NCBI GenBank assembly: GCA_946479895.1
Contig: CAMLHT010000154.1
Location: 1-9,006, forward strand
DNA from: an uncultured Gemmatimonadota bacterium
Lineage (GTDB): Bacteria > Gemmatimonadota > Gemmatimonadetes > Gemmatimonadales > Gemmatimonadaceae
Direction of reading: 5' to 3'
Length of the DNA: 9,006 bases
Below the pieces are notes generated by a model. That model saw only the letters and a list, made by a program, of their open reading frames with translations. It was not told where the DNA came from and did no database searches. Shown here piece by piece: positions 1 to 5,538 of this stretch. Within the stretch, counting starts at the first letter, position 1. Every line of letters begins with the position of its first letter. The translations under genes were made by a program, and so were the position numbers.

Positions 1-2
1 CT

Positions 3-25
3 GGGTTTGGGGGCGGGGGTGGGGG
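3..25 (+). repeat. G-rich tract, canonical G-quadruplex motif
   Basis: Four runs of G (3, 5, 5 and 5 bases) are separated by loops TTT, C and T, which is a canonical intramolecular G-quadruplex pattern on the + strand. The rest of 26-95 holds no gene. It contains a small hairpin (arms gcccg at 37-41 and cgggc at 46-50) and an eight-C run at 72-79. The tract may lie just downstream of a gene that ends outside the window, as the similar tract does after nfo. That is inference. Confidence 0.6.
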
Positions 26-95
26 CGTGGTACTGGGCCCGGCACCGGGCGCTCCGGGGCTGACGGACGCACCCCCCCCGGACTTACGCGCCGCG

Positions 96-148
96 CCCAC
101 ACCCACCCCCACTCCCACCCACTCCCACCCACTCCCACTCCCACTCCC
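96..148 (+). repeat. C-rich CCCAC/CCCACT simple-repeat array
   Basis: An imperfect tandem array of CCCAC and CCCACT units, with the cleanest hexamer units at 121-148, runs directly into the ATG at 149. The - strand is G-rich with many GGG runs and could form a G-quadruplex. No Shine-Dalgarno-like purine stretch is present in the 50 nt before the start codon. The same hexamer occurs as its reverse complement at 8945-8979. Its role is unknown; a spacer or modulator of initiation is inference. Confidence 0.75.
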
Positions 149-1120
149 ATGCGCCTCGGCGTCATCGGCACGTTCGTCTGGGACGTCATTCACGGACGGC
201 ACGCGAACGCGGCGCCGGTCGAGGAGTGGGGCGGGATCACGTATTCGCTGGCCGGCCTCGACGCCGCGCTGCCGCCGGAGTGGGAGATCGTCCCGATCAT
301 GAAGGTCGGGAGTGACCTCGCCCAGCGCGCGAACGAGTACATCCGCGGGCTGAAGCGCATCGCACCCGACGCGGCGCTGATCGAGGTGCCCTACGCGAAC
401 AATCGCGTCGAGCTGCGCTACGTAAGCGACGAGCGGCGGACCGAGGTCCTCACCGGCGGCATCCCCGGCTGGAGCTGGATCGGCCTCAAGCCCGCGCTCG
501 ACACGGCGAGGCTGGACGCGCTGTACATCAACTTCCTCAGCGGGTGGGAGCTCGACCTCGAGACCGCGCTCGTCCTGCGCTCGTACTTCAAGGGCCCGAT
601 CTACTGCGACTTCCACATGAAGGTGACGACGGTCGCGCCGTCCGGGCTGCGGGTGCTGGAACCGATCCCCAACGTTGGCGACTGGTGCAGCTGCTTCGAC
701 TTCCTCCAGGTCAACGAGGACGAGATGGGCATGATGGCGCCGGACCCGCTGGCGCTCGCCGCCACCGCCGTCGCCCGCGGCGTCCGCTGCCTGGCGGTCA
801 CGCTCGGCTCGCGGGGCGCGGTGTACTTCGCGGCCCCGGGATTCACGGACATCCGCGACCTCCGGCGCGAGCGGCCCTTCGGCACCGACCTCGGGGCACT
901 GAGCACGGCGCTGGTTCCCGCGGAGATAACATCACAAACCTCCGGCGATCCGACCGGATGTGGAGATGTCTGGGGCGCGACGATGTTTTCGCGACTGCTC
1001 GCCGGTGATACTATTGGAGTCGCGATGCGTGAAGCGCATCGCAACGCTGCCCGGAACTTCCAGCACCGTGGCGCGACCGCCCTGGCGCCCTTCCTCCGCG
1101 GAGAGATCAGCCTCACGTGA
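149..1120 (+). CDS. PfkB-family carbohydrate/nucleoside kinase
   Basis: This is a 323-residue ribokinase-fold (PfkB) kinase, which would transfer the ATP gamma-phosphate to a sugar or nucleoside hydroxyl in the cytosol. The first strand is RLGVIGTFVWD, with an EEWGG glycine pair near residues 25-29 where PfkB enzymes hold substrate. An LQVNEDE segment at 187-193 matches the NxxE region. The C-terminal signature DPTGCGDVWGATMF at 267-280 contains the anion hole and probable catalytic base Asp273, with Cys replacing the usual Ala of GAGD. The length is normal for the family. The start is placed at 149 because the first beta-strand begins at residue 2 and no earlier in-frame start is seen, although there is no Shine-Dalgarno sequence. 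The stop overlaps the next GTG by 4 nt, suggesting translational coupling. The substrate cannot be read from the sequence. Being first in an operon with signalling-type proteins is unusual for a catabolic kinase. Confidence 0.86.
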   Translation: MRLGVIGTFVWDVIHGRHANAAPVEEWGGITYSLAGLDAALPPEWEIVPIMKVGSDLAQRANEYIRGLKRIAPDAALIEVPYANNRVELRYVSDERRTEVLTGGIPGWSWIGLKPALDTARLDALYINFLSGWELDLETALVLRSYFKGPIYCDFHMKVTTVAPSGLRVLEPIPNVGDWCSCFDFLQVNEDEMGMMAPDPLALAATAVARGVRCLAVTLGSRGAVYFAAPGFTDIRDLRRERPFGTDLGALSTALVPAEITSQTSGDPTGCGDVWGATMFSRLLAGDTIGVAMREAHRNAARNFQHRGATALAPFLRGEISLT

Positions 1121-2013
1121 CCACCGTTGTGCAGGTTCCGCCGTCGCTCGACGATCGGACGTTCGAGCAGGTGCTGGACAAGGTGGCTCCGCTTCCCGCG
1201 GACGCGAAGATCCTGCTCGACGCGCGCCATACGCGCTGGGCGTCGCCGTACGGGCTCACGGCAATGCTCACCCTCGCCCAGGCGCGGCCGGAGCGGATGG
1301 GGTTCGCCGTGCCGGAGATGGACGAGACGGCGTCGTACTGGGCCCGGACCGGGTTCTTCAGGCATGCCGACGAGCTGTTCGACCTGGTCGGCTCGTACCC
1401 GAAGCGGCACGCCACCGGGGAATCGTCCGTGCTGCTCGAGATCACGCCGATCGTGAAGTCCGACGACGTCCACGACGTCGTCGGCAAGATCCAGCAGAAG
1501 GCGCAGCAGATCCTCACCGGCGAGCTGAATCTCGACCCGAAGGCGACGATGCCCTTCACGATGATCCTCTCGGAGGTCTGCCAGAACATCGTCGAGCACG
1601 CCGGCACCGGCGGCTGGGTGGCGGTGCAGACCTACAAGTGGGTCAAGCGGCTCGGGCGGCGCGTGGTCGTGATCTCGGTCTGCGACGCCGGCAAGGGATT
1701 CCGCCAGTCGCTCGAGAGCGCGCCGGGATTCGTGCCGGGCTCGCGGTGGGGTGACGCGACCGCGCTCGAGCAGGCCGTCATCCAGGCGACGTCGCGCTTT
1801 CGTGACCGGGGTCGCGGACAGGGTCTCGCCGCCGCGCGAAAATACGTGACGAAGTGGGACGGAAAGCTCAGCGTGCGCAGCGGCACGGCGCGCATCGCGA
1901 TCGTGCCGTCGTGGGACGACGATCAACCGCTCGAGGAAGGTCTCGCCCCTTTTGCCGGCGCGCAGCTGCAGGTAATCATTCCTGAACGCATGACTACCGA
2001 GACTTCTCGCTGA
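1117..2013 (+). CDS. STAS-like plus HATPase_c (anti-sigma/histidine-kinase-like ATPase) protein
   Basis: This 298-residue soluble protein has two parts. Residues 1-90 look STAS-like: a strand ILLDAR at 32-37, then SPYGLTAMLTLAQ, then a second half ending in an RTGFFR segment. Residues 105-290 carry a GHKL ATPase fold. Its N-box is in ILSEVCQNIVEHA (Glu153, Asn157), the G1 box is CDAGKGF (Asp190, Gly192, Gly194), and the glycine-rich G2 lid is RGRGQGLAAA (Gly232, 234, 236). There is no phospho-acceptor histidine domain, membrane segment or sensor domain, so it resembles anti-sigma-factor kinases of the RsbW/SpoIIAB type more than a sensor kinase. The start is GTG at 1117, inside the stop of the previous gene, with a purine stretch GGAGAGA about 10 nt upstream. 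The stop shares one base with the next ATG (TGATG). The target of the ATPase is unknown. A partner in the adjacent STAS protein is inferred from gene order. Confidence 0.85.
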   Translation: MTTVVQVPPSLDDRTFEQVLDKVAPLPADAKILLDARHTRWASPYGLTAMLTLAQARPERMGFAVPEMDETASYWARTGFFRHADELFDLVGSYPKRHATGESSVLLEITPIVKSDDVHDVVGKIQQKAQQILTGELNLDPKATMPFTMILSEVCQNIVEHAGTGGWVAVQTYKWVKRLGRRVVVISVCDAGKGFRQSLESAPGFVPGSRWGDATALEQAVIQATSRFRDRGRGQGLAAARKYVTKWDGKLSVRSGTARIAIVPSWDDDQPLEEGLAPFAGAQLQVIIPERMTTETSR

Positions 2014-2579
2014 TGGGCCAGACGACGCGACACATCGACCTGAGCTCGGTTCTCCGGCAGACCATTTCCTGCGAGCTCTACTCGAATCTCGTCACCCGCC
2101 CCACCGGGGCCGCCGTGCGCGGGGCGATCGAGCGGATCATCTGCGAGACCGAGGGCCAGGCGCTCACGGTGGTGGACATGAGCCAGGTCTCGATGATCGA
2201 CTTCTCGTGCGCCGACGAAGTCATCGCCAAGCTGGTGATCCAGTACTCCGGTGAGGATGCGCCGGGCGAGGTGTATTTCGTCTTTCGGGGCATCGGCGAC
2301 GATCACTGGGTGGCGGTCGAGGCGGTGCTCGAGCGCCATGGCCTGGCGGTCGTGCTCGAGACGCCGGATGGATTCGCGCTCGCCGGCCCGGTCACCGAGA
2401 AGGAGCTGCGCGCGTGGGACGCCGTCCGCCTGCTTGGCCCCGCTCCGGCGGTGGCCGTCGCGCAGGAGATCGCGTGCGATCCGGACGAGATGGAACGGAC
2501 GCTCGAGGATCTGTGGCGCCGGCGCGTGCTCGTGAAGCTGGGATCGGACTATGCCGCCGTCGGACACCACCAGGGATGA
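2013..2579 (+). CDS. STAS-like protein with possible C-terminal winged helix
   Basis: This 188-residue cytosolic protein follows the ATPase gene with a TGATG overlap, so it is probably translated by re-initiation. Residues 8-115 look like a STAS or DUF4325-type fold. The key stretch is LTVVDMSQVSMIDFSCADEV at 51-70, a buried strand followed by the Asp-Phe-Ser and Ala-Asp-Glu turn that resembles the phospho-acceptor region of anti-anti-sigma proteins. Ser65 is a candidate phosphorylation site. Residues 130-184, with LRAWDAVRLLG, AVAVAQEIACDP and LEDLWRRRVLVKLGSDYAAV, resemble a winged helix-turn-helix with a final beta-hairpin. DNA binding is therefore possible but unproven. Together with the upstream ATPase this has the composition of a partner-switch module. 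A STAS domain fused to a winged helix would let the switch act directly on DNA, without a separate sigma factor. The STAS call is moderately sure; the winged helix is weaker. Confidence 0.78.
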   Translation: MGQTTRHIDLSSVLRQTISCELYSNLVTRPTGAAVRGAIERIICETEGQALTVVDMSQVSMIDFSCADEVIAKLVIQYSGEDAPGEVYFVFRGIGDDHWVAVEAVLERHGLAVVLETPDGFALAGPVTEKELRAWDAVRLLGPAPAVAVAQEIACDPDEMERTLEDLWRRRVLVKLGSDYAAVGHHQG

Positions 2580-2880
2580 CCGCGGCAGGAATCGGCCGCT
2601 TCGCGTAGGCCGGTTCGTGGCGACCCGCTCGGGAGATGCCGAGCGCGGGCCGATGGTGACGCTGAATCCGGCCGACGCGGCGTCGCGCCTGCTGAATGAA
2701 GGGGAGCTGGCCTGGGTGTACGGCCCGCGGCGCCAGGAGCTGGCGGAAGTTCGCCTGGACGACTCGCTGCCGGTCGGCGACGTGGCGTTGCGTGACGTGG
2801 TCGGCGTTGCGCCATCGGAGATCGTGCGCGTGATCAAGCCCGATCTGGACAAGCCGACGCGCCCTCGATCGCTGGCTTGA
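2551..2880 (+). CDS. Small conserved-looking protein, possible double-psi beta-barrel
   Basis: This is a 109-residue protein whose ATG lies 29 nt inside the end of the STAS gene, in another frame. GTG at 2617 is a shorter alternative start, because residues 1-20 are basic and low in structure. From residue 33 the pattern GPMVTLNPADAASRLLNEG, then ELAWVYGPRRQELAEVRLDD, then LPVGDVALRDVVGVAPSEIV resembles double-psi beta-barrel domains. Examples are the Cdc48/VAT N-domain and the C-terminal cofactor-binding domain of molybdopterin oxidoreductases: a xLNPxDAxxL helix, a GDxVxVxGPR hairpin and a final VRV strand. No catalytic residues can be assigned, and the family match is inferred from pattern only. 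Codon use matches the neighbours, and the frame ends in a proper stop before the long intergenic region. It is probably the last gene of the four-gene unit. It could be a small ligand- or protein-binding adaptor. Confidence 0.65.
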   Translation: MPPSDTTRDDRGRNRPLRVGRFVATRSGDAERGPMVTLNPADAASRLLNEGELAWVYGPRRQELAEVRLDDSLPVGDVALRDVVGVAPSEIVRVIKPDLDKPTRPRSLA

Positions 2881-2902
2881 TCCGGCGTTCCTTCGCAGGG
2901 CC

Positions 2903-2997
2903 GGTCGCTCGGTTGGGATCGGCCGCGGGTCGGCGGTGCCGATCGGTGAACCGTCGATGCGGCGCCCGCTGAAGCGGCCGCCGAACGACGGTTGACC
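2903..2997 (+). repeat. Copy A of a structured inverted-repeat element
   Basis: About 95 nt aligns with the reverse complement of 3437-3529. The shared blocks include ggtcgctcgg, tgccg-tcggtga-ccg, gcccgctgaagcggcc and cggttgacc; similarity is clear by eye with few gaps. The copy also folds on itself. The arms gatcggc (2917-2923) and gccgatc (2938-2944) match. Beyond the aligned block, ggttggg (2911-2917) pairs with cccaacc (3022-3028) and cgcggg (2925-2930) with cccgcg (3012-3017). The two folds share bases 2917 and 2924-2930, so they are alternatives. It begins just after the stop of the small gene and could act as a terminator-like structure, but no U-tract follows. Confidence 0.6.
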
Positions 2998-3052
2998 TTC
3001 TCGGGCGCCGCCCCGCGCCCGCCCAACCTCGCTCCGGCCATCAGGCAGCGTT

Positions 3053-3097
3053 GCCGCGCAGAGTCCGCAGATCGCCGCCGCGTCCACTGTGAGAGAC
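3053..3097 (+). repeat. Direct repeat, copy 1 (45 nt)
   Basis: This stretch matches 3172-3216 over 45 nt with about five differences and a two-base indel. The core is gtccgcag, then cgccgccgcg, then ccactgtg. It is followed by a 5-bp hairpin (gactg 3099-3103, cagtc 3107-3111) and then by the C8G17 palindrome. Each copy being followed by a C/G palindrome suggests one repeat unit made of both parts. Confidence 0.65.
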
Positions 3098-3116
3098 GGA
3101 CTGTGCCAGTCGTGGG

Positions 3117-3141
3117 CCCCCCCCGGGGGGGGGGGGGGGGG
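3117..3141 (+). repeat. C8G17 homopolymer palindrome
   Basis: Eight C are followed directly by seventeen G, giving a self-complementary C8/G8 core with nine further G. Such a run is very slippery for polymerases and sequencers, so the exact length may vary in the cell or be an assembly error. It lies between the two copies of the 45-nt direct repeat and is followed by two gggcccggccg units (3150-3160 and 3165-3175). Confidence 0.8.
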
Positions 3142-3171
3142 TGTTGTGTGGGCCCGGCCGGTTGGGGCCCG

Positions 3172-3216
3172 GCCGCGCTGGGTCCGCAGACCGCCGCCGC
3201 GACCACTGTGTGAGAG
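3172..3216 (+). repeat. Direct repeat, copy 2 (45 nt)
   Basis: This is the second copy of the repeat at 3053-3097. It is followed at 3233-3253 by its own C/G palindrome (ccgccccc, short loop, gggggcgg). At 3251-3265 comes a cggacgacgattgac block, which matches 13 of 15 bases of 2982-2996. The area therefore looks built from decayed copies of the same few modules. Confidence 0.65.
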
Positions 3217-3270
3217 GTATTGGGCCTGTCGGCCGCCCCCGGTGGGGGGGCGGACGACGATTGACTTGCA

Positions 3271-3293
3271 GCGCGCGCGTTTCACGCGCGCGC
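3271..3293 (+). repeat. Alternating-CG perfect hairpin
   Basis: The arms gcgcgcgcgt (3271-3280) and acgcgcgcgc (3284-3293) are perfect reverse complements around a TTC loop. Alternating purine-pyrimidine CG tracts can adopt Z-DNA under negative supercoiling. No T-run follows, so it is not a standard intrinsic terminator. Confidence 0.7.
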
Positions 3294-3371
3294 GTGCTGA
3301 TGGGCGCGCACAAGAAACAGAGGCCGATTGCGCAACCGTCGCCCGGAATGTGACCGCCCGGGCCCGCGGGA

Positions 3372-3525
3372 GCTCGGGTGAGCGGTCACCGGACGCCGTC
3401 CGTCCCTCGTCGCATTCGCTCCTCGGGATAGACTACGGTCAACCGCCTGTGCGGGGGCCGCTTCAGCGGGCCCCGCACAGCGGGTCACCGAGCGGCATCG
3501 GCGGCCGGTGGCCGCTCACCCGAGC
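3372..3525 (+). other. Long imperfect hairpin, candidate structured RNA or palindromic element (includes copy B)
   Basis: The 21-nt arms at 3372-3392 and 3505-3525 are complementary at 20 positions. The one exception (T3386 with G3511) would be a G-U pair in RNA. After an A/G mismatch, five more pairs follow (3394-3398 with 3499-3503). Inside, cgct (3417-3420) can pair with agcg (3491-3494). The apex is a strong hairpin at 3447-3480: ten perfect pairs from ctgtgcgggg, a G/G mismatch, three more pairs and the loop cttcag. The internal loop holds the least GC-rich spot, gggatagacta (3425-3435). The overall plan, a closing stem, bubble and apical stem, recalls 6S RNA, but no sequence signature of 6S was recognised. 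The block 3437-3529 is the inverted relative of 2903-2997, whose copy also folds, with a ccgc-tgaa-gcgg apical hairpin. The strand is arbitrary. Confidence 0.6.
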
Positions 3526-3535
3526 GACCCACGCT

Positions 3536-3563
3536 TGACGCCTGACGCCTGACGCCTGACGCC
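3536..3563 (+). repeat. Tandem 7-nt repeat (tgacgcc x4)
   Basis: Four perfect head-to-tail copies of tgacgcc lie just after the long hairpin and 110 nt before the AI-2E permease gene. Perfect short units suggest recent slippage. A regulatory role is possible but not shown. Confidence 0.8.
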
Positions 3564-3645
3564 AGCCAACACGGACCGGAGGCGACGCCGGAGCAATCGG
3601 CGACCAACCGACTGCGTGGGCACTGAACCTGCTTACCGACCTGAG

Positions 3646-3658
3646 CAGAGATTCTCTG
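3646..3658. promoter_or_regulatory. 13-nt perfect dyad next to the permease start codon
   Basis: The sequence cagagattctctg is a perfect palindrome with 6-bp arms around one T, ending 15 nt before the ATG at 3674. It sits in the least GC-rich part of the leader, which is where a repressor would compete with initiation. The one-base spacer is too short for an RNA loop, so a protein-binding operator is more likely than a hairpin. No promoter with clear -35/-10 boxes was found in 3564-3673. Confidence 0.3.
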
Positions 3659-3673
3659 ATCCAGGCAAGTTGC

Positions 3674-4813
3674 ATGGCCTTACCGGCAATCGACAACAAG
3701 GAACGGAGGCGGGTCGAGCGGCGGACCAGTTCCCGCCTGAGCGACCTGACCGTTCCCGAACTGCGGCGCATGCTCGTCACGAGCCTGCTCTTCGCCGTCG
3801 TGCTCATCCTGTTCCTCTGGATGGTGCGGACGGTGATCATCGCCGGTTTCCTCGGGGCCGTCGTCGCCGCGTACCTCCGCCCCGTCTACCTCTGGTTCCG
3901 CGACCGCGTGCCCTCGAAGGTCGTCGCGGCGATGGTGGCCATCCTCTTCCTGATCGGGCCGCTCATCGGCCTGCTCATCTACAGCTACGTCCAGATCGCC
4001 GACTTCGCGACCTACGTCGCCGAGCATCGCGACGCGATCTCGACGCAGATCGAGCTCTCCCTCCGCAAGCTTCCGCTGCTGCGCGACGTGGAGCTGCACG
4101 GCAAGGTGGGCCGGTGGGTCGCCGCGGCGTCGAACTACGGCGCGTCCATCCCCGGCATCGTCCGCCATGCGATGAGCCGCGTCGCCGTCGCCTCCACGAT
4201 CTTCCTGTTCACGACGTTCTACGTGATGGTCGAGTGGGACTCGATCGTCATGTTCATCCGCAGCCGCGTCCCGCCCCGCTACACCGGCCTGGGCGAGGCG
4301 CTGCGCGTGAACGTCCAGGGCGTGCTGTACGGCGCCGTGTACTCCACGTTCCTGACGCAGACGATCAAGTCGGCGATCATCCTCGTGATGAACCTGATCT
4401 TCGGCGTCCCGCTGGCCGGGGTGCTGGCCCTGATCTCGTTCGTGATCGGGTTCTTCCCGATCGTGGGCTCGTGGAGCGTCTACGTGCCGGTGGCCCTCTG
4501 GCTCCTGATCTTCAAGGACGCGCCGACCCAGGCCTTCCTCATGGTCGCCATCGGCTTCGGCGTGAACACCCTGTACATCTCCACCTTCCTCCGACCGAAG
4601 ATCGCCGCCGAGCGGTCGAAGGTCCTCAATTTCTACTGGATGCTGGTGGGCCTGGTGACGGGCGTCTACACCTTCGGGCTGGTGGGCATCATCCTCGGTC
4701 CGATACTGATCGGCCTGCTGAAGGCCATCCTCGACACGATCACCGAAAGCGAGCAGTGGAGCTTCTCGGACGACGACGGTGACGGGATCGCGAGCGGAGC
4801 GTCAAATGTCTAG
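3674..4813 (+). CDS. AI-2E family (PF01594-type) inner-membrane transporter
   Basis: This is a 379-residue polytopic membrane protein of the AI-2E/UPF0118 permease family, whose members export or exchange small solutes, including Na+/H+ antiport in some; the substrate here is unknown. A basic cytosolic N-terminus (residues 7-33) precedes a long hydrophobic hairpin (35-67) and another membrane segment (84-106). A soluble amphipathic stretch (108-165) follows, typical of the family. Further hydrophobic segments lie near 170-187, 230-260, 266-280, 286-302 and 318-350. The FFPIVGSW segment at 260-267 and LRPKI at 306-310 match the conserved C-terminal region. The tail is acidic (DDDGDG, 367-372). 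The start is the first ATG in frame; only a weak AGG precedes it, about 8 nt upstream. Its stop is 2 nt before ftsE, so the two are almost certainly co-transcribed. That context hints at an envelope or division-linked role. Confidence 0.9.
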   Translation: MALPAIDNKERRRVERRTSSRLSDLTVPELRRMLVTSLLFAVVLILFLWMVRTVIIAGFLGAVVAAYLRPVYLWFRDRVPSKVVAAMVAILFLIGPLIGLLIYSYVQIADFATYVAEHRDAISTQIELSLRKLPLLRDVELHGKVGRWVAAASNYGASIPGIVRHAMSRVAVASTIFLFTTFYVMVEWDSIVMFIRSRVPPRYTGLGEALRVNVQGVLYGAVYSTFLTQTIKSAIILVMNLIFGVPLAGVLALISFVIGFFPIVGSWSVYVPVALWLLIFKDAPTQAFLMVAIGFGVNTLYISTFLRPKIAAERSKVLNFYWMLVGLVTGVYTFGLVGIILGPILIGLLKAILDTITESEQWSFSDDDGDGIASGASNV

Positions 4814-4815
4814 AT

Positions 4816-5538
4816 ATGCTTCGCTTCACGAACGTCACCAAGGTCTATCCGCGCGGCGGCGTCGCGCTCGATGACGTCTCCTTCGGCCTTCGCCGGGGTG
4901 AATTCGCCTTCCTGACCGGCTCGAGCGGCGCCGGCAAGAGCACGCTGCTCAAGCTCATACATATGGAAGAGCGGCCGACCTCGGGTGAAGTCCTGGTCGG
5001 CACGACCTCATCCCTGCACCTCAAGCGCGGCGAAATCCCGCAGCTCCGCCGCCGGCTGGGAGTCGTCTTCCAGGATTTCCGCCTCCTCGAGACGCGGACG
5101 GCCGAGCAGAACGTCGCCTTCGCGCTGGAGGTGACGGGCACGCCGCGGAGCGCGATCGCCCCCAAGGTGGCCCGGGCGCTCCAGCAGGTCGGCCTGGCCT
5201 CGAAGGCCACGGCCTATCCGACGGAGCTTTCGGGTGGTGAACAGCAGCGCGTGGCAATAGCCAGGGCGCTGGTGAACGACCCCTTCCTGCTCATCGCCGA
5301 CGAGCCGACGGGGAACCTCGACGAGCGCGCGACGCGCACGATCTTCCAGCTCCTCCGCGACATCAGCACCGCGGGCACCGCGGTCCTCATGGCGACCCAC
5401 GACCTCGAGCTGGTCCGTCGCGCCAACTTCCGCGTCATCGAGCTCGATCATGGCCGGGTCGCCCGCGACACGGCCGGCGAGGCGCAGCCCGCGCTTCCCG
5501 ATCCGCTCCTGCCCCTTCGCGTCACGACCGCCGGCTGA
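4816..5538 (+). CDS. ftsE: Cell-division ABC transporter ATP-binding protein FtsE
   Basis: This 240-residue ABC ATPase partners with FtsX at the divisome, where ATP hydrolysis drives periplasmic or outer-wall hydrolase activation rather than transport. All nucleotide-binding motifs are present: Walker A GSSGAGKST (35-43), Q-loop Gln86 in VVFQDFRLL, ABC signature LSGGEQQR (138-145), Walker B FLLIADEP (157-164, catalytic Glu163), D-loop GNLD (166-169) and H-loop His195 in ATHD. The Q-loop wording VFQDFRLL and the PTGNLD stretch are characteristic of FtsE. The C-terminal 20 residues beyond the core are proline-rich. The start is ATG 4816, 2 nt after the permease stop. The nearest GGAG is about 16 nt away, so coupling to upstream translation is likely. 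The stop is 1 nt before the ftsX ATG. The gene order and the signature make this call firm. Confidence 0.94.
   Translation: MLRFTNVTKVYPRGGVALDDVSFGLRRGEFAFLTGSSGAGKSTLLKLIHMEERPTSGEVLVGTTSSLHLKRGEIPQLRRRLGVVFQDFRLLETRTAEQNVAFALEVTGTPRSAIAPKVARALQQVGLASKATAYPTELSGGEQQRVAIARALVNDPFLLIADEPTGNLDERATRTIFQLLRDISTAGTAVLMATHDLELVRRANFRVIELDHGRVARDTAGEAQPALPDPLLPLRVTTAG

Noticed and set aside
601..1926. Long - strand open frame (441 codons) opposite the kinase and ATPase genes
   Set aside because: Arg/His/Asp-rich shadow of high-GC coding sequence; the + strand proteins have clear family motifs throughout.
2917..2944. Intrinsic terminator after the four-gene unit
   Set aside because: A 7-bp stem with a 14-nt loop is present but no T-run follows, so only Rho-type or structure-aided ending could be argued.
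3053..3216. CRISPR-like array from the 45-nt repeats
   Set aside because: Only two imperfect copies, no equal spacers and no cas genes.
1923..3285. Two - strand frames of about 300-430 codons spanning the repeat region
   Set aside because: They run through the C8G17 tract and repeats as Pro/Gly-rich sequence, and their apparent peptide repeats only reflect the 45-nt DNA repeats.
3447..3480. Intrinsic terminator at the strong apical hairpin
   Set aside because: No U-tract follows the stem; the next bases are cgggtcacc.
3372..3525. Assignment as 6S RNA, SRP RNA, tmRNA or RNase P RNA
   Set aside because: The shape is suggestive of 6S only; no conserved sequence of any of these families was recognised.
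3089..3538. 149-codon + frame in the intergenic region
   Set aside because: Crosses the G17 run and hairpins, and has no ribosome site or coherent protein-like composition.
3616..4782. 388-codon + frame overlapping the AI-2E gene
   Set aside because: Arg/Pro/His-rich out-of-frame translation; the alternative frame gives a proper polytopic membrane protein that ends 2 nt before ftsE.
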